From Nitrospirota bacterium (GTDB lineage: Bacteria > Nitrospirota_A > Leptospirillia > Leptospirillales > Leptospirillaceae), in the NCBI GenBank assembly GCA_021838765.1, contig JAKCCY010000115.1, positions 1 to 8,143 on the forward strand: 8,143 nt of DNA, written 5' to 3'. This document shows positions 1 through 6,589 of this stretch, piece by piece (position 1 is the stretch's first letter; each line of letters opens with the position of its first letter). The notes under the pieces were generated by a model, which did no database searches, had not been told where the DNA came from, and saw nothing but the letters and a program-made list of their open reading frames with translations. A program made the position numbers and the translations under genes.

Positions 1-393
1 AGAAAGAGTTATGCGGTAAATCCCTGGATCCCAGAGCGCAAGACGGATACAAATGCCACAGGATGAAATCCGGAGAGGAACAGAAAAAACCGTTTTCCCC
101 GAGTGCCAGTAACTCGCACTTCCGAAGGAACCCTTCTCCTTGCGGATTTTCAGAAAAAGGGTACCGCCAGGCAGATCCGGAAGATGATCTTTGGACACAT
201 TGAAAGAAAAAGAGCGCTGGGATTTTGGTGTCAATGGAGAAAAATTGACTCCGGGAGCATAGGACATGCGATAAAAATGGACGGAGAGAACAAGTGCAGA
301 AATGATCAGCACAGAAAAGATCATCGGGAGGACTACGAGCTTGAATTGTTCCCACAATGAGCGGCGAGAATGATCCGTTAACTGAAAAGACAA
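1..393 (-). CDS. Single-pass membrane-anchored protein of unknown function (partial, C-terminus beyond left edge)
   Basis: An open frame of 131 codons without a stop runs from TTG 393 to the window edge. The start is supported by AGGAG (401-405) seven bases upstream of TTG; no in-frame ATG near the N-terminus has a comparable site. The product has a short charged N-terminus (residues 1-18, with HSRR), one clear hydrophobic segment (about 19-41, LVVLPMIFSVLIISALVL) and then a polar region. That region is rich in alternating hydrophobic residues and includes PGIYRITLS at the visible end, which suggests beta strands. Inferred topology: N-terminus in the cytoplasm and the rest in the periplasm. 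It lies 163 bases downstream of the TPR lipoprotein gene on the same strand, so the two may be one transcript. I do not recognise the family and assign no function. The TTG start and the missing end limit certainty. Confidence 0.55.
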   Translation of the reverse strand, partial: MSFQLTDHSRRSLWEQFKLVVLPMIFSVLIISALVLSVHFYRMSYAPGVNFSPLTPKSQRSFSFNVSKDHLPDLPGGTLFLKIRKEKGSFGSASYWHSGKTVFSVPLRISSCGICIRLALWDPGIYRITLS

Positions 394-420
394 AATATAT
401 CTCCTGACAATTGATATTCG

Positions 421-440
421 CCTCCGGCCATAACCGGAGG
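421..440. repeat. Perfect 7-bp inverted repeat (hairpin) in the lipoprotein/membrane-protein spacer
   Basis: CCTCCGG (421-427) and CCGGAGG (434-440) are exact reverse complements separated by a 6-base loop. The hairpin lies between the two minus-strand genes, ending 27 bases before the TTG start at 393. No T-run follows on either strand, so it is not a classical intrinsic terminator. It could be an mRNA stability or processing hairpin, or a protein-binding site. The rest of the 394-556 spacer shows no convincing promoter: a TATAAT-like box near 537-542 on the minus strand lacks a matching -35. Confidence 0.5.
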
Positions 441-556
441 ATTGCAAGGATCGACCATGTTTTTGACGTGATCGACCCGTCCGCACTGCGCGGGAGAGCA
501 AGAAAATGTCTCGTCAGACTGAATGGGAAGCCCTTCCATTATAAAGATGGCTTCTC

Positions 557-1120
557 CTACCGGCCTTGGATCGGATTCACGGGCAAATGGTAAAATTTTT
601 CAATATAGCTTTTGACAAGAAGGTCTCCGGGATGATGATCGTAAAGATCTTCAAACAGGATTCGTCCCGCCTCACTGTTTCCATCCTTGACCTCAACAAT
701 GGCAAGAAGGAGTCTGTACCCATGGAGCCATGGGTGCCGGGGCAACATCTGGAAAAGGATCCGCCTTGCATCAGCAAGCCTGCCTTCCGCCAGATAAAGA
801 CGCGCCTCGTTCAGCAGAAGCCCCTGATTCCCGGGGTCGATCCTGAGTCCTCTATTCAGCATTTTCTCGGCCGATGGATAGTGACCCTGACGAAAATCAA
901 GATATGCGAGATCATTCCAGAAAACGGTCTCGGAAGGATATCTCCGGGTCCCTTCAAGAAGAGCCGAACGGGCCAGATCGAAATGGTTTGAGCGCATGTC
1001 CCTTGAATACGCTTCCATAAGAGAGCGCTTGGAGGGATTTTGCATCTGTACCGCTGCACATCCCTGGAACAAAAGGATCAAGAGAGCAAACAACATGAAG
1101 GGAACGATCTTTTTCAGCAT
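557..1120 (-). CDS. TPR-repeat lipoprotein of unknown function
   Basis: This 187-residue protein starts with a lipoprotein-type signal: MLKK, a hydrophobic stretch to residue 18, then FQGC with the likely lipidated cysteine at position 21. The lipobox is not ideal, since Phe and Gln sit at -3 and -2. After a short linker the mature part is made of about four tetratricopeptide-like helical pairs (roughly residues 32-63, 65-96, 99-130 and 133-164). Typical spacing and residues are seen in the second (WNDLAYLDFRQGHYPSAEKM) and in the third (NEARLYLAEGRLADARRIL). TPR lipoproteins usually act as protein-protein scaffolds on the periplasmic face of a membrane, for example in secretion, polysaccharide export or envelope assembly; which applies here cannot be told. 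The ribosome site is weak: a GGGGTGG run directly abuts the ATG. A good promoter lies about 80 bases upstream, so the gene is probably transcribed separately from the TolC gene behind it. Confidence 0.8.
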   Translation of the reverse strand: MLKKIVPFMLFALLILLFQGCAAVQMQNPSKRSLMEAYSRDMRSNHFDLARSALLEGTRRYPSETVFWNDLAYLDFRQGHYPSAEKMLNRGLRIDPGNQGLLLNEARLYLAEGRLADARRILFQMLPRHPWLHGYRLLLAIVEVKDGNSEAGRILFEDLYDHHPGDLLVKSYIEKFYHLPVNPIQGR

Positions 1121-1199
1121 CCACCCCAGTTCTGAACGAAAAGGACCCCTTGATGGAAGAAGGATGATCTCAACAGAACATGAAACTTAGTCTCAACAC

Positions 1200-1228
1200 A
1201 GAATAGGAAATATGCCTGACACTGTCAA
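1200..1228 (-). promoter_or_regulatory. Sigma70-like promoter for the lipoprotein unit
   Basis: Read on the minus strand, TTGACA (1223-1228) is followed after exactly 17 bases by TATTCT (1200-1205). The -35 is a perfect consensus match and the -10 matches at four of six positions. Transcription would begin near 1193, leaving a leader of about 70 bases before the lipoprotein ATG. The promoter sits in the 150-base gap between the end of the TolC gene and the lipoprotein gene, as expected for a separate unit. Confidence 0.6.
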
Positions 1229-1229
1229 G
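1215..1229. promoter_or_regulatory. Operator-like palindrome over the -35 box
   Basis: TGACA-C-TGTCA (1217-1227) is a perfect palindrome with a single central base. It extends to seven-base arms with one mismatch (CCTGACA / TGTCAAG). It covers the -35 hexamer of the predicted lipoprotein promoter. A further TGACAG lies at 1242-1247, giving a second inverted pairing with CTGTCA at 1222-1227. The position would suit a repressor or an activator dimer. No regulator gene is present in the window and the binding protein is unknown. Confidence 0.4.
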
Positions 1230-1270
1230 ATGACCGGGAGATGACAGAGTTTTGACTGGACAAACGGATG

Positions 1271-2647
1271 CTACCTTCCGGAAGGAGAAAGGCTTTCAAC
1301 GGATAACGTCCCTCGGGCATACTGAAAATCAGCATACCCGACCATCAACTGGTAGCGGGCCTGGATGACAGACTCACGGGCCTGTCTCAAGGCGGCTTGC
1401 GCATCCATGACATCGACAGAGTGAACGGACCCTACACGATAGGCCTCCTCAACAAGAACTTCGTTCTTCTCGGCATTCATCCTTTCCGTTTTTGCCTCCA
1501 CAAGTCTCTGTCTGGCATCGCGGATCTCCAGAATGGCCTTTTTGAGGTCCGTGATGACCCTCAGCCGCACAGACCTTCTGGACTCAATGGAAGAAGAGAG
1601 GTCGTAATGCGCCTGGGACATCTGGTGCATGATCAGCCCTCCTTCAAAGATCGGTATATTGATGACGCCACCAAGATTGATCGTTGAGTAAGGTGTGTTG
1701 TTGGGTGCGTAAGGAATGGGCAAGCTTCCCTGTGGCATTGTTGCGGTAAAGGACTGAAAAAGGCCCGTCACAGAAGGATAGTTTTGGGATCTTGCATTTT
1801 CCAGGGCCGACCGGGACATCCGAACCTGGTCCACCGCTTCGATCATCACGGGCCTGTGCTTCATGGCCCTGGCGAGATCGGCTTGAAAATCAGGCAAAGA
1901 TTCCTTGTTTGGATCGACGGAAACATCTTCGGCAACAATCCGCTCACTTTTCGAGCGGCCCATAACCTGGGCGAGATCGATCGCAATCGACCTTGCCGCA
2001 TCCTTGTCCCTGATCAGCTGAAGCTTGTCCGACTCCACATTGACCTGGGCTCTCGTGACATCAAGAATAACACCATCTCCGGCCTTGAACCGGTATTCCG
2101 CCCGGGCAAGCTGTTCCTGGGCATCGGCAAGGTTCTCCTTGTCTGCCAGGACCTGGTGCTGACTCGAAAGAAGGTTGAAATAATCAGTCTCTGCCGCACG
2201 AATCGTATTCTGATAGATTTCTGCTTCCCGGCCCTTTTCAAGCTCAAGAGCCCATCGGCTCCGGGAAACTTGCGAACCAGTCCTGCCAAAATCATAGATG
2301 GTCTGGGAAAGAGTGACCGTCAACAAATTCAGATCGGCATAATTATAACCCGGAAATAGAAAAAACCCGAAGAAACTGTTCCCATAAATAGTTTCAAAAC
2401 TTAAAGAAAGCTGAGGATAATAATTTGACTTTGACTCTCCTACCCTCTCCTTTGCGCTCTTCACCCGGTAGATCTCGGCCTTGAGGTCCGGACGGTTCGC
2501 CAATGACTCCGAAACCGCCTCTGAAAGAGAAACAATCTCACCGGAAGCAATCGCAGGAGTGATATTGGCGCCAGACAGGAACGCCTGCGCAATCAATGGG
2601 ACAAGAATAACCAGGAAAAAACGTGTACGAATGGAGCACACTGCCAC
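1271..2647 (-). CDS. TolC-family outer-membrane efflux protein
   Basis: This is the outer-membrane exit duct of a tripartite exporter. About 458 residues is usual for the family (E. coli TolC is about 490). The frame is open from GTG 2662, but GTG 2645-2647 is preferred because GGGAGAGG (2653-2660) lies five bases upstream of it. From there a signal peptide is visible: a basic start (IRTR), a hydrophobic core (FFLVILVPLIAQAFL) and probable cleavage near PAIAS/GE, residues 34-36. The mature protein has the two repeated OEP halves, each with long Ala/Gln/Glu-rich helices. Strand-like sections flank them, for example TVTLSQTIYDFGRTG in the first half and the matching INIPIFEGGLI in the second. 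A conserved-looking motif near the C-terminus (VGSVHSVDVMDAQAALRQARES) resembles the family's usual YRVG..S..DVLDAQ region. The gene is divergent from the ybhGFSR-like operon and very probably supplies its outer-membrane partner. Confidence 0.92.
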   Translation of the reverse strand: MAVCSIRTRFFLVILVPLIAQAFLSGANITPAIASGEIVSLSEAVSESLANRPDLKAEIYRVKSAKERVGESKSNYYPQLSLSFETIYGNSFFGFFLFPGYNYADLNLLTVTLSQTIYDFGRTGSQVSRSRWALELEKGREAEIYQNTIRAAETDYFNLLSSQHQVLADKENLADAQEQLARAEYRFKAGDGVILDVTRAQVNVESDKLQLIRDKDAARSIAIDLAQVMGRSKSERIVAEDVSVDPNKESLPDFQADLARAMKHRPVMIEAVDQVRMSRSALENARSQNYPSVTGLFQSFTATMPQGSLPIPYAPNNTPYSTINLGGVINIPIFEGGLIMHQMSQAHYDLSSSIESRRSVRLRVITDLKKAILEIRDARQRLVEAKTERMNAEKNEVLVEEAYRVGSVHSVDVMDAQAALRQARESVIQARYQLMVGYADFQYARGTLSVESLSPSGR

Positions 2648-2767
2648 GAACACCTCTCCCACGTCTTATGCATGAGGCACTGCCTTTTAAAATCATCATT
2701 TTGCCAAGCTGTGGTATCATGCCATTTGGTTGATCGAAATCACAACTTTTCGCCATGGAGTGCAGGC
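2648..2767. promoter_or_regulatory. Shared divergent regulatory region between the TolC gene and the efflux operon
   Basis: About 120 bases separate the two divergent starts. The region must carry promoters in both directions unless one lies inside a gene, but I find no pair of boxes close to consensus on either strand. Visible elements are an AT-rich segment with a small inverted repeat (AAAAT 2689-2693, ATTTT 2698-2702, loop CATC), a TATCAT box at about 2716-2721, and the two ribosome sites: GGGAGAGG for the TolC gene (minus, 2653-2660) and GGAG (2757-2760, plus) for the fusion protein. The layout suits coordinate control of both transcripts from one operator. Confidence 0.45.
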
Positions 2768-3670
2768 ATGCTACCCAAAAAACGAATTTTCCTGGTGATT
2801 CTGATCCTTTCCGCCATCCTTGTTACCGTCTTCCACAAAAAGCTCTTTTCGTCCGGCGATCAAGGGAAAAGCAGTCTGACCCTTTATGGAAACATTGACC
2901 TACGGGAGGTCCAGCTCGCATTTCACGACACGGGCAGGATCGAAAAACTCCTTTATCTTGAAGGCTCTTCCGTCAAGAAAGGCGATTTGATGGCAACACT
3001 TGACCCCATACGCTACCAGGACATGGTTGATGCGGACAAAGCCACTCTCGACCGAGCCAGAATTCAGCTGACAGATGCACAACGAACCTATGTCCGGGTC
3101 AAAAGGCTTGCCCATGCCAAGTTCAATTCCGAACAAAAACTCGACGATGCCACAGCGGCCCTGGATGCCGCAAAAGCCTCGATCAGACAGTCCGAAGCCC
3201 AACTTGCCCTTGATCAGCGCCAGCTTGTCGACACAAAGGTCTATGCCCCCGTCGATGGAATCGTCCAGAATCGCATTCTTGAGCCTGGTGACATGGCATT
3301 TCCCGCATCCCCGGTCTATACCATCGCCCGATCCCACCCTCTATGGGCACGCGTCTATGTGGAAGAGCCGGAGCTTGGAAAAGTCCATGAGGGAATGATC
3401 GCAACGGTCACATCGGATTCATACCCCGGCAGGAAATATTACGGCTATATCGGGTACATCTCACCAACTTCGGAATTCACTCCCAAAGAAGTTCAGACCC
3501 TCCATCAAAGAACAATTCTTGTTTACAGAATGAGAGTCTACCTCAGCTGTCCAACAACAGAGCTCCGGCTCGGGATGCCTGTCACCGTAACAATCCCTCT
3601 TGTCTCCGACCAGACACCTCCATCAACCTGTCCGGATGGCCGCAAACCGGAATTCTCACCCCGTGGCTGA
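2768..3670 (+). CDS. ybhG: HlyD/YbhG-type membrane fusion protein
   Basis: This periplasmic adaptor links the inner-membrane ABC transporter to the TolC duct. The frame is open from 2672, but ATG 2768 is preferred: GGAG lies seven bases upstream, and the protein then starts MLPKKRIF directly before the membrane segment (about 7-22). From there it has 300 residues. In order: the first lipoyl half-motif (about 48-80, GRIEKLLYLEGSSVKKGD), a single alpha-helical hairpin (about 82-152, Ala/Gln/Asp-rich, likely coiled coil), the second lipoyl half (about 156-188, YAPVDGIVQNRILEPGD) and a beta-barrel domain (about 192-278). The barrel contains SEFTPKEVQT and LRLGMPVTV, close to E. coli YbhG as I remember it. 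The tail overlaps the start of the ATPase gene, which suggests translational coupling. The symbol is given by family and gene order; orthology is inferred. Confidence 0.9.
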   Translation: MLPKKRIFLVILILSAILVTVFHKKLFSSGDQGKSSLTLYGNIDLREVQLAFHDTGRIEKLLYLEGSSVKKGDLMATLDPIRYQDMVDADKATLDRARIQLTDAQRTYVRVKRLAHAKFNSEQKLDDATAALDAAKASIRQSEAQLALDQRQLVDTKVYAPVDGIVQNRILEPGDMAFPASPVYTIARSHPLWARVYVEEPELGKVHEGMIATVTSDSYPGRKYYGYIGYISPTSEFTPKEVQTLHQRTILVYRMRVYLSCPTTELRLGMPVTVTIPLVSDQTPPSTCPDGRKPEFSPRG

Positions 3671-5444
3671 GCCAGACTCGCCAGAAGGGCTGATCACGGC
3701 CAATCGCCTGACAAAAACATTCCCTTCTCCAAGAGGCCTTGTAACCGCTCTCGACGATATTACCTTTTCCCTCAAAAAAGGGTCGATCACCGGCCTCATC
3801 GGTCCTGACGGAGCCGGAAAGACGACACTGATGAGGCTTCTTGCGGGCCTCCTTTTACCCGACTCGGGGGAAATCAAAATCATGGGTATCAACCCATCAA
3901 AAGACCCCTTGTCGGTCCAGGGATCTATTGGATACATGCCCCAGAAATTTGGACTTTACGAGGATCTGTCCGTCCAGGAAAATCTTGATCTCTATGCCAG
4001 CCTTCAGGGTGTTCCCCAAGATCGCAGAGAGGATCTCTACGTCCCTCTTCTTGCAATGACCGGGCTTTCCCCCTTTCAAAAAAGGCTGGCGGGCCAACTG
4101 TCCGGAGGGATGAAACAAAAACTGGGGATTGCCTGCTCGCTGGTCCATCAGCCACCCATTCTTCTCCTGGATGAACCAACCGTTGGAGTTGATCCTGTTT
4201 CACGCCGGGAGCTCTGGGAAATCCTTAAGAAGCTTGTCAGCGAATCTGGTTCCACCCTTTTTGTCAGCACCTCATACCTTGACGAAGCGGAACGATGCAA
4301 CGAAATCCTGATTCTCTACAATGGAAAAATCCTTGGGAACGGTACCCCGGAAGCCTTCAGGATGGAAGTGGCAGGACGAGGATACCGGGCCGAGGCCCCT
4401 GGGCAGTCGCTCAGGGTTGTCGAACCCAAGCTTTCAGTTCTTCCGGGAGTTGTGGACACCGTTCTTGAAGGATCAACCGTGCGGGTTGTCATGGATAGCG
4501 ATATGCCGCCATCTGTTCCTCAAGGTTTGGGGAAGATCCTTCTCCATCCAGCACCGCCACGATTTGAAGATGCATTCATGTCCAGAATTAAAAAAGTGAC
4601 AAGGGAAAACCCCAAAACCATTTCCATTGACCGACTTTACCCAAAACATTCACAGGAACAGAAAAATATTCCGGAAAAGCCTGAAAACGCCATTGATGTC
4701 GAGAACCTTGTCCGGGATTTTGGAACCTTCAGGGCGGTGGACAATCTGACATTCCATGTCAGGAAAGGGGAAGTTTTCGGACTCCTTGGAGCCAATGGTG
4801 CAGGAAAGACAACAACGTTCCGGATGCTTGCAGGTCTTTTGGAGCCAAGCGGAGGGAAACTCATCGTAGCAGGAAAAGATGTCCGGAAGGCCGCTGCACA
4901 GGCGAGGCAGAACATCGGATACATGGCCCAGAAGTTTTCCCTCTACTCCCAGCTGACTGTTTTCCAGAACCTGATCTTCTTCAGTAGTGCCTATGGGCTT
5001 TCCGGCTCTCTGCAAAAGGAAAAAATCCAGAACTCATTGACCTTCTTTGAGCTTGAACCCTACAGGAATGTCTCTTCCGGCATCCTCCCACTGGGATTCA
5101 GACAAAGACTTGCCCTTTCCTGCGCCCTGATCCATGAGCCATCCATTCTTTTTCTCGACGAACCGACATCAGGCGTTGATCCCAATGCCAGACGGGAGTT
5201 CTGGCATATCATCAATGCACTGGCGATCGTCGGTGTCTCCGTTTTGGTCACAACCCACTTCATGGAAGAAGCCGAATACTGTGATCGACTTGTCATCATG
5301 GCACAGGGAACACTTCTCGCGATGGGCAATCCTGAGGAAATCAAGGAAAAGACCCGTACACCCCAAATGCCGGAACCATCCCTTGAGGACGCATTTGTCT
5401 CCCTTCTCTCGGACTTCAGCAGAACGCAGGGTGACCACCAATGA
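3636..5444 (+). CDS. ybhF: Double-NBD ABC transporter ATPase, YbhF-type
   Basis: A cytoplasmic ATPase with two fused nucleotide-binding domains drives the two ABC-2 permeases downstream. From ATG 3636 it has 602 residues (E. coli YbhF about 578). NBD1: Walker A GPDGAGKTT (56-64), Q-loop Q103, signature LSGGM (155-159), Walker B ending in D179-E180. NBD2: Walker A GANGAGKTT (385-393), Q-loop Q432, Walker B ending in D508-E509, switch histidine in TTHFMEEAEY (H541). Two positions depart from consensus: NBD1 has serine instead of the switch histidine (STSYLDEAE, S213), and the NBD2 signature is LPLGF (484-488). E. coli YbhF, as I recall, has the same replacements. A linker of about 100 residues joins the halves. 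The start is uncertain: TTG 3600, ATG 3636 and GTG 3663 are all in frame and none has a clear ribosome site. GTG 3663 would overlap the upstream stop by only eight bases. Confidence 0.93.
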   Translation: MAANRNSHPVAEPDSPEGLITANRLTKTFPSPRGLVTALDDITFSLKKGSITGLIGPDGAGKTTLMRLLAGLLLPDSGEIKIMGINPSKDPLSVQGSIGYMPQKFGLYEDLSVQENLDLYASLQGVPQDRREDLYVPLLAMTGLSPFQKRLAGQLSGGMKQKLGIACSLVHQPPILLLDEPTVGVDPVSRRELWEILKKLVSESGSTLFVSTSYLDEAERCNEILILYNGKILGNGTPEAFRMEVAGRGYRAEAPGQSLRVVEPKLSVLPGVVDTVLEGSTVRVVMDSDMPPSVPQGLGKILLHPAPPRFEDAFMSRIKKVTRENPKTISIDRLYPKHSQEQKNIPEKPENAIDVENLVRDFGTFRAVDNLTFHVRKGEVFGLLGANGAGKTTTFRMLAGLLEPSGGKLIVAGKDVRKAAAQARQNIGYMAQKFSLYSQLTVFQNLIFFSSAYGLSGSLQKEKIQNSLTFFELEPYRNVSSGILPLGFRQRLALSCALIHEPSILFLDEPTSGVDPNARREFWHIINALAIVGVSVLVTTHFMEEAEYCDRLVIMAQGTLLAMGNPEEIKEKTRTPQMPEPSLEDAFVSLLSDFSRTQGDHQ

Positions 5445-6589
5445 ATAGTTCATCCAGCCGTGCATTTTTCTCTGCCCGGCTCAACAGAATCAGAGCTCTT
5501 GTTTACAAGGAGTCACTGCAGATTGTCAGGGATCCATCGAGTCTTGCCATTGCGCTTGTCCTTCCTTTTGTTCTTCTTCTGATTTTTGGCTATGGAGTCT
5601 CCCTCGATGCGAGCCATGTCCCGATTGCCGTTGTGCAGGACAGCCGCACCCCCGCATCGGAGGGATTTATCGCAAGCCTCAGAAATTCCCGATGGTTTTC
5701 ACCAAAACCCTATGCCAATATTCATGATGCCATCGGAGCCCTTAAACGTCAGGATGTCGAAGGAATCCTCTGGCTCAGGGAAAACTTTGGGAGGGGAATC
5801 GAATCATTTCATAATGCCCCGATTCATGTCATTGTCGATGGTGTCGACGACAACACGGCAAGACTTGTCGAGGGCTATCTCAACAATACATGGCAAACAT
5901 GGCTGCACCTTCGGGCTCAACGAGGGCGACTATCATCCCCCTTGCCAGCAGAGCTTCAGGTCAGGATCTGGTTCAATCCTGATAACAGGAGCCGGGATTT
6001 TCTCATCCCTGGACTGATTGCCGTCATCATGACCCTGATCGGAGCACTTCTGACGGCCCTTGTAATCGCCAGGGAGTGGGAGAGAGGCACCATGGAGGCA
6101 CTGTTTGTCACACCTGTTTCGATCGGGGAAATTCTGGTCGGAAAATTCATTCCTTATTTTATCTTGGGAATGAGCGGAATGGCGCTGTCTGTTCTCATGA
6201 GCCGGTTTCTCTTCGAAGTTCCCCTTCGGGGCTCGGTTATCACCCTGGCGCTGACATCCTCACTGTTTCTGACAACGGCACTCGGAATGGGACTTCTGAT
6301 TTCCACTGCAGCAAAAAACCAGTTTGTAGCGGGACAGATTGCCATTGTCTTTACCTTTCTTCCCGCCTTTATCCTTTCCGGATTCATTTTTGATATCCAT
6401 TCGATGCCGCCCTTCATCCAGGCCATTACACACATTATCCCCGCAAGCTATTTCGTCACCATACTCCAGTCTGTCTTTCTAGCGGGAGACATTCCGAAAG
6501 TCATCATTCCCAATTCAGTGGCACTTGCGCTGTTTGCTGTTTTCCTGTTTGCACTGATTCTCCGCGTCAGCAGAAAGAGGATTGAATAA
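5441..6589 (+). CDS. ybhS: ABC-2 type permease, YbhS-type
   Basis: One of the two inner-membrane subunits of the exporter; 382 residues, close to E. coli YbhS (about 377). The ATG overlaps the ATPase stop as ATGA, with AGGGTG seven bases upstream. After an amphipathic N-terminus with KESLQIVRDPSS (23-34) comes the first membrane helix (about 35-53). A large periplasmic domain follows (about 55-185), with WFNPDNRSRDFLIPG at its exit. Five further helices lie at about 188-210, 235-258, 265-290, 298-317 and 355-375. The intracellular loop REWERGTMEAL (211-221) is the typical ABC-2 coupling motif, and LSGFIFDIHSMPP (312-324) is the usual element before the last helix. It should pair with the next permease as a heterodimer. 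The substrate cannot be read from sequence; E. coli YbhFSR has been linked to drug and cation export, which is known for that system, not for this one. Confidence 0.93.
   Translation: MNSSSSRAFFSARLNRIRALVYKESLQIVRDPSSLAIALVLPFVLLLIFGYGVSLDASHVPIAVVQDSRTPASEGFIASLRNSRWFSPKPYANIHDAIGALKRQDVEGILWLRENFGRGIESFHNAPIHVIVDGVDDNTARLVEGYLNNTWQTWLHLRAQRGRLSSPLPAELQVRIWFNPDNRSRDFLIPGLIAVIMTLIGALLTALVIAREWERGTMEALFVTPVSIGEILVGKFIPYFILGMSGMALSVLMSRFLFEVPLRGSVITLALTSSLFLTTALGMGLLISTAAKNQFVAGQIAIVFTFLPAFILSGFIFDIHSMPPFIQAITHIIPASYFVTILQSVFLAGDIPKVIIPNSVALALFAVFLFALILRVSRKRIE

Noticed and set aside
103..593. Plus-strand open frames at 103-360 and 411-593
   Set aside because: The first is antisense to a longer minus-strand frame with a membrane helix and good ribosome site. 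Both have low-complexity, non-family-like products and no Shine-Dalgarno support.
1274..1285. Palindrome CCTTCCGGAAGG at the end of the TolC gene
   Set aside because: A perfect 12-bp palindrome, but it lies within the last codons, has no loop or T-run, and may simply reflect Ser-Gly/Pro codons; it is not a terminator.
1784..2359. 191-codon plus-strand open frame inside the TolC gene
   Set aside because: It is antisense to a clear TolC-family protein; the translation has no recognisable domain and is a codon-bias shadow.
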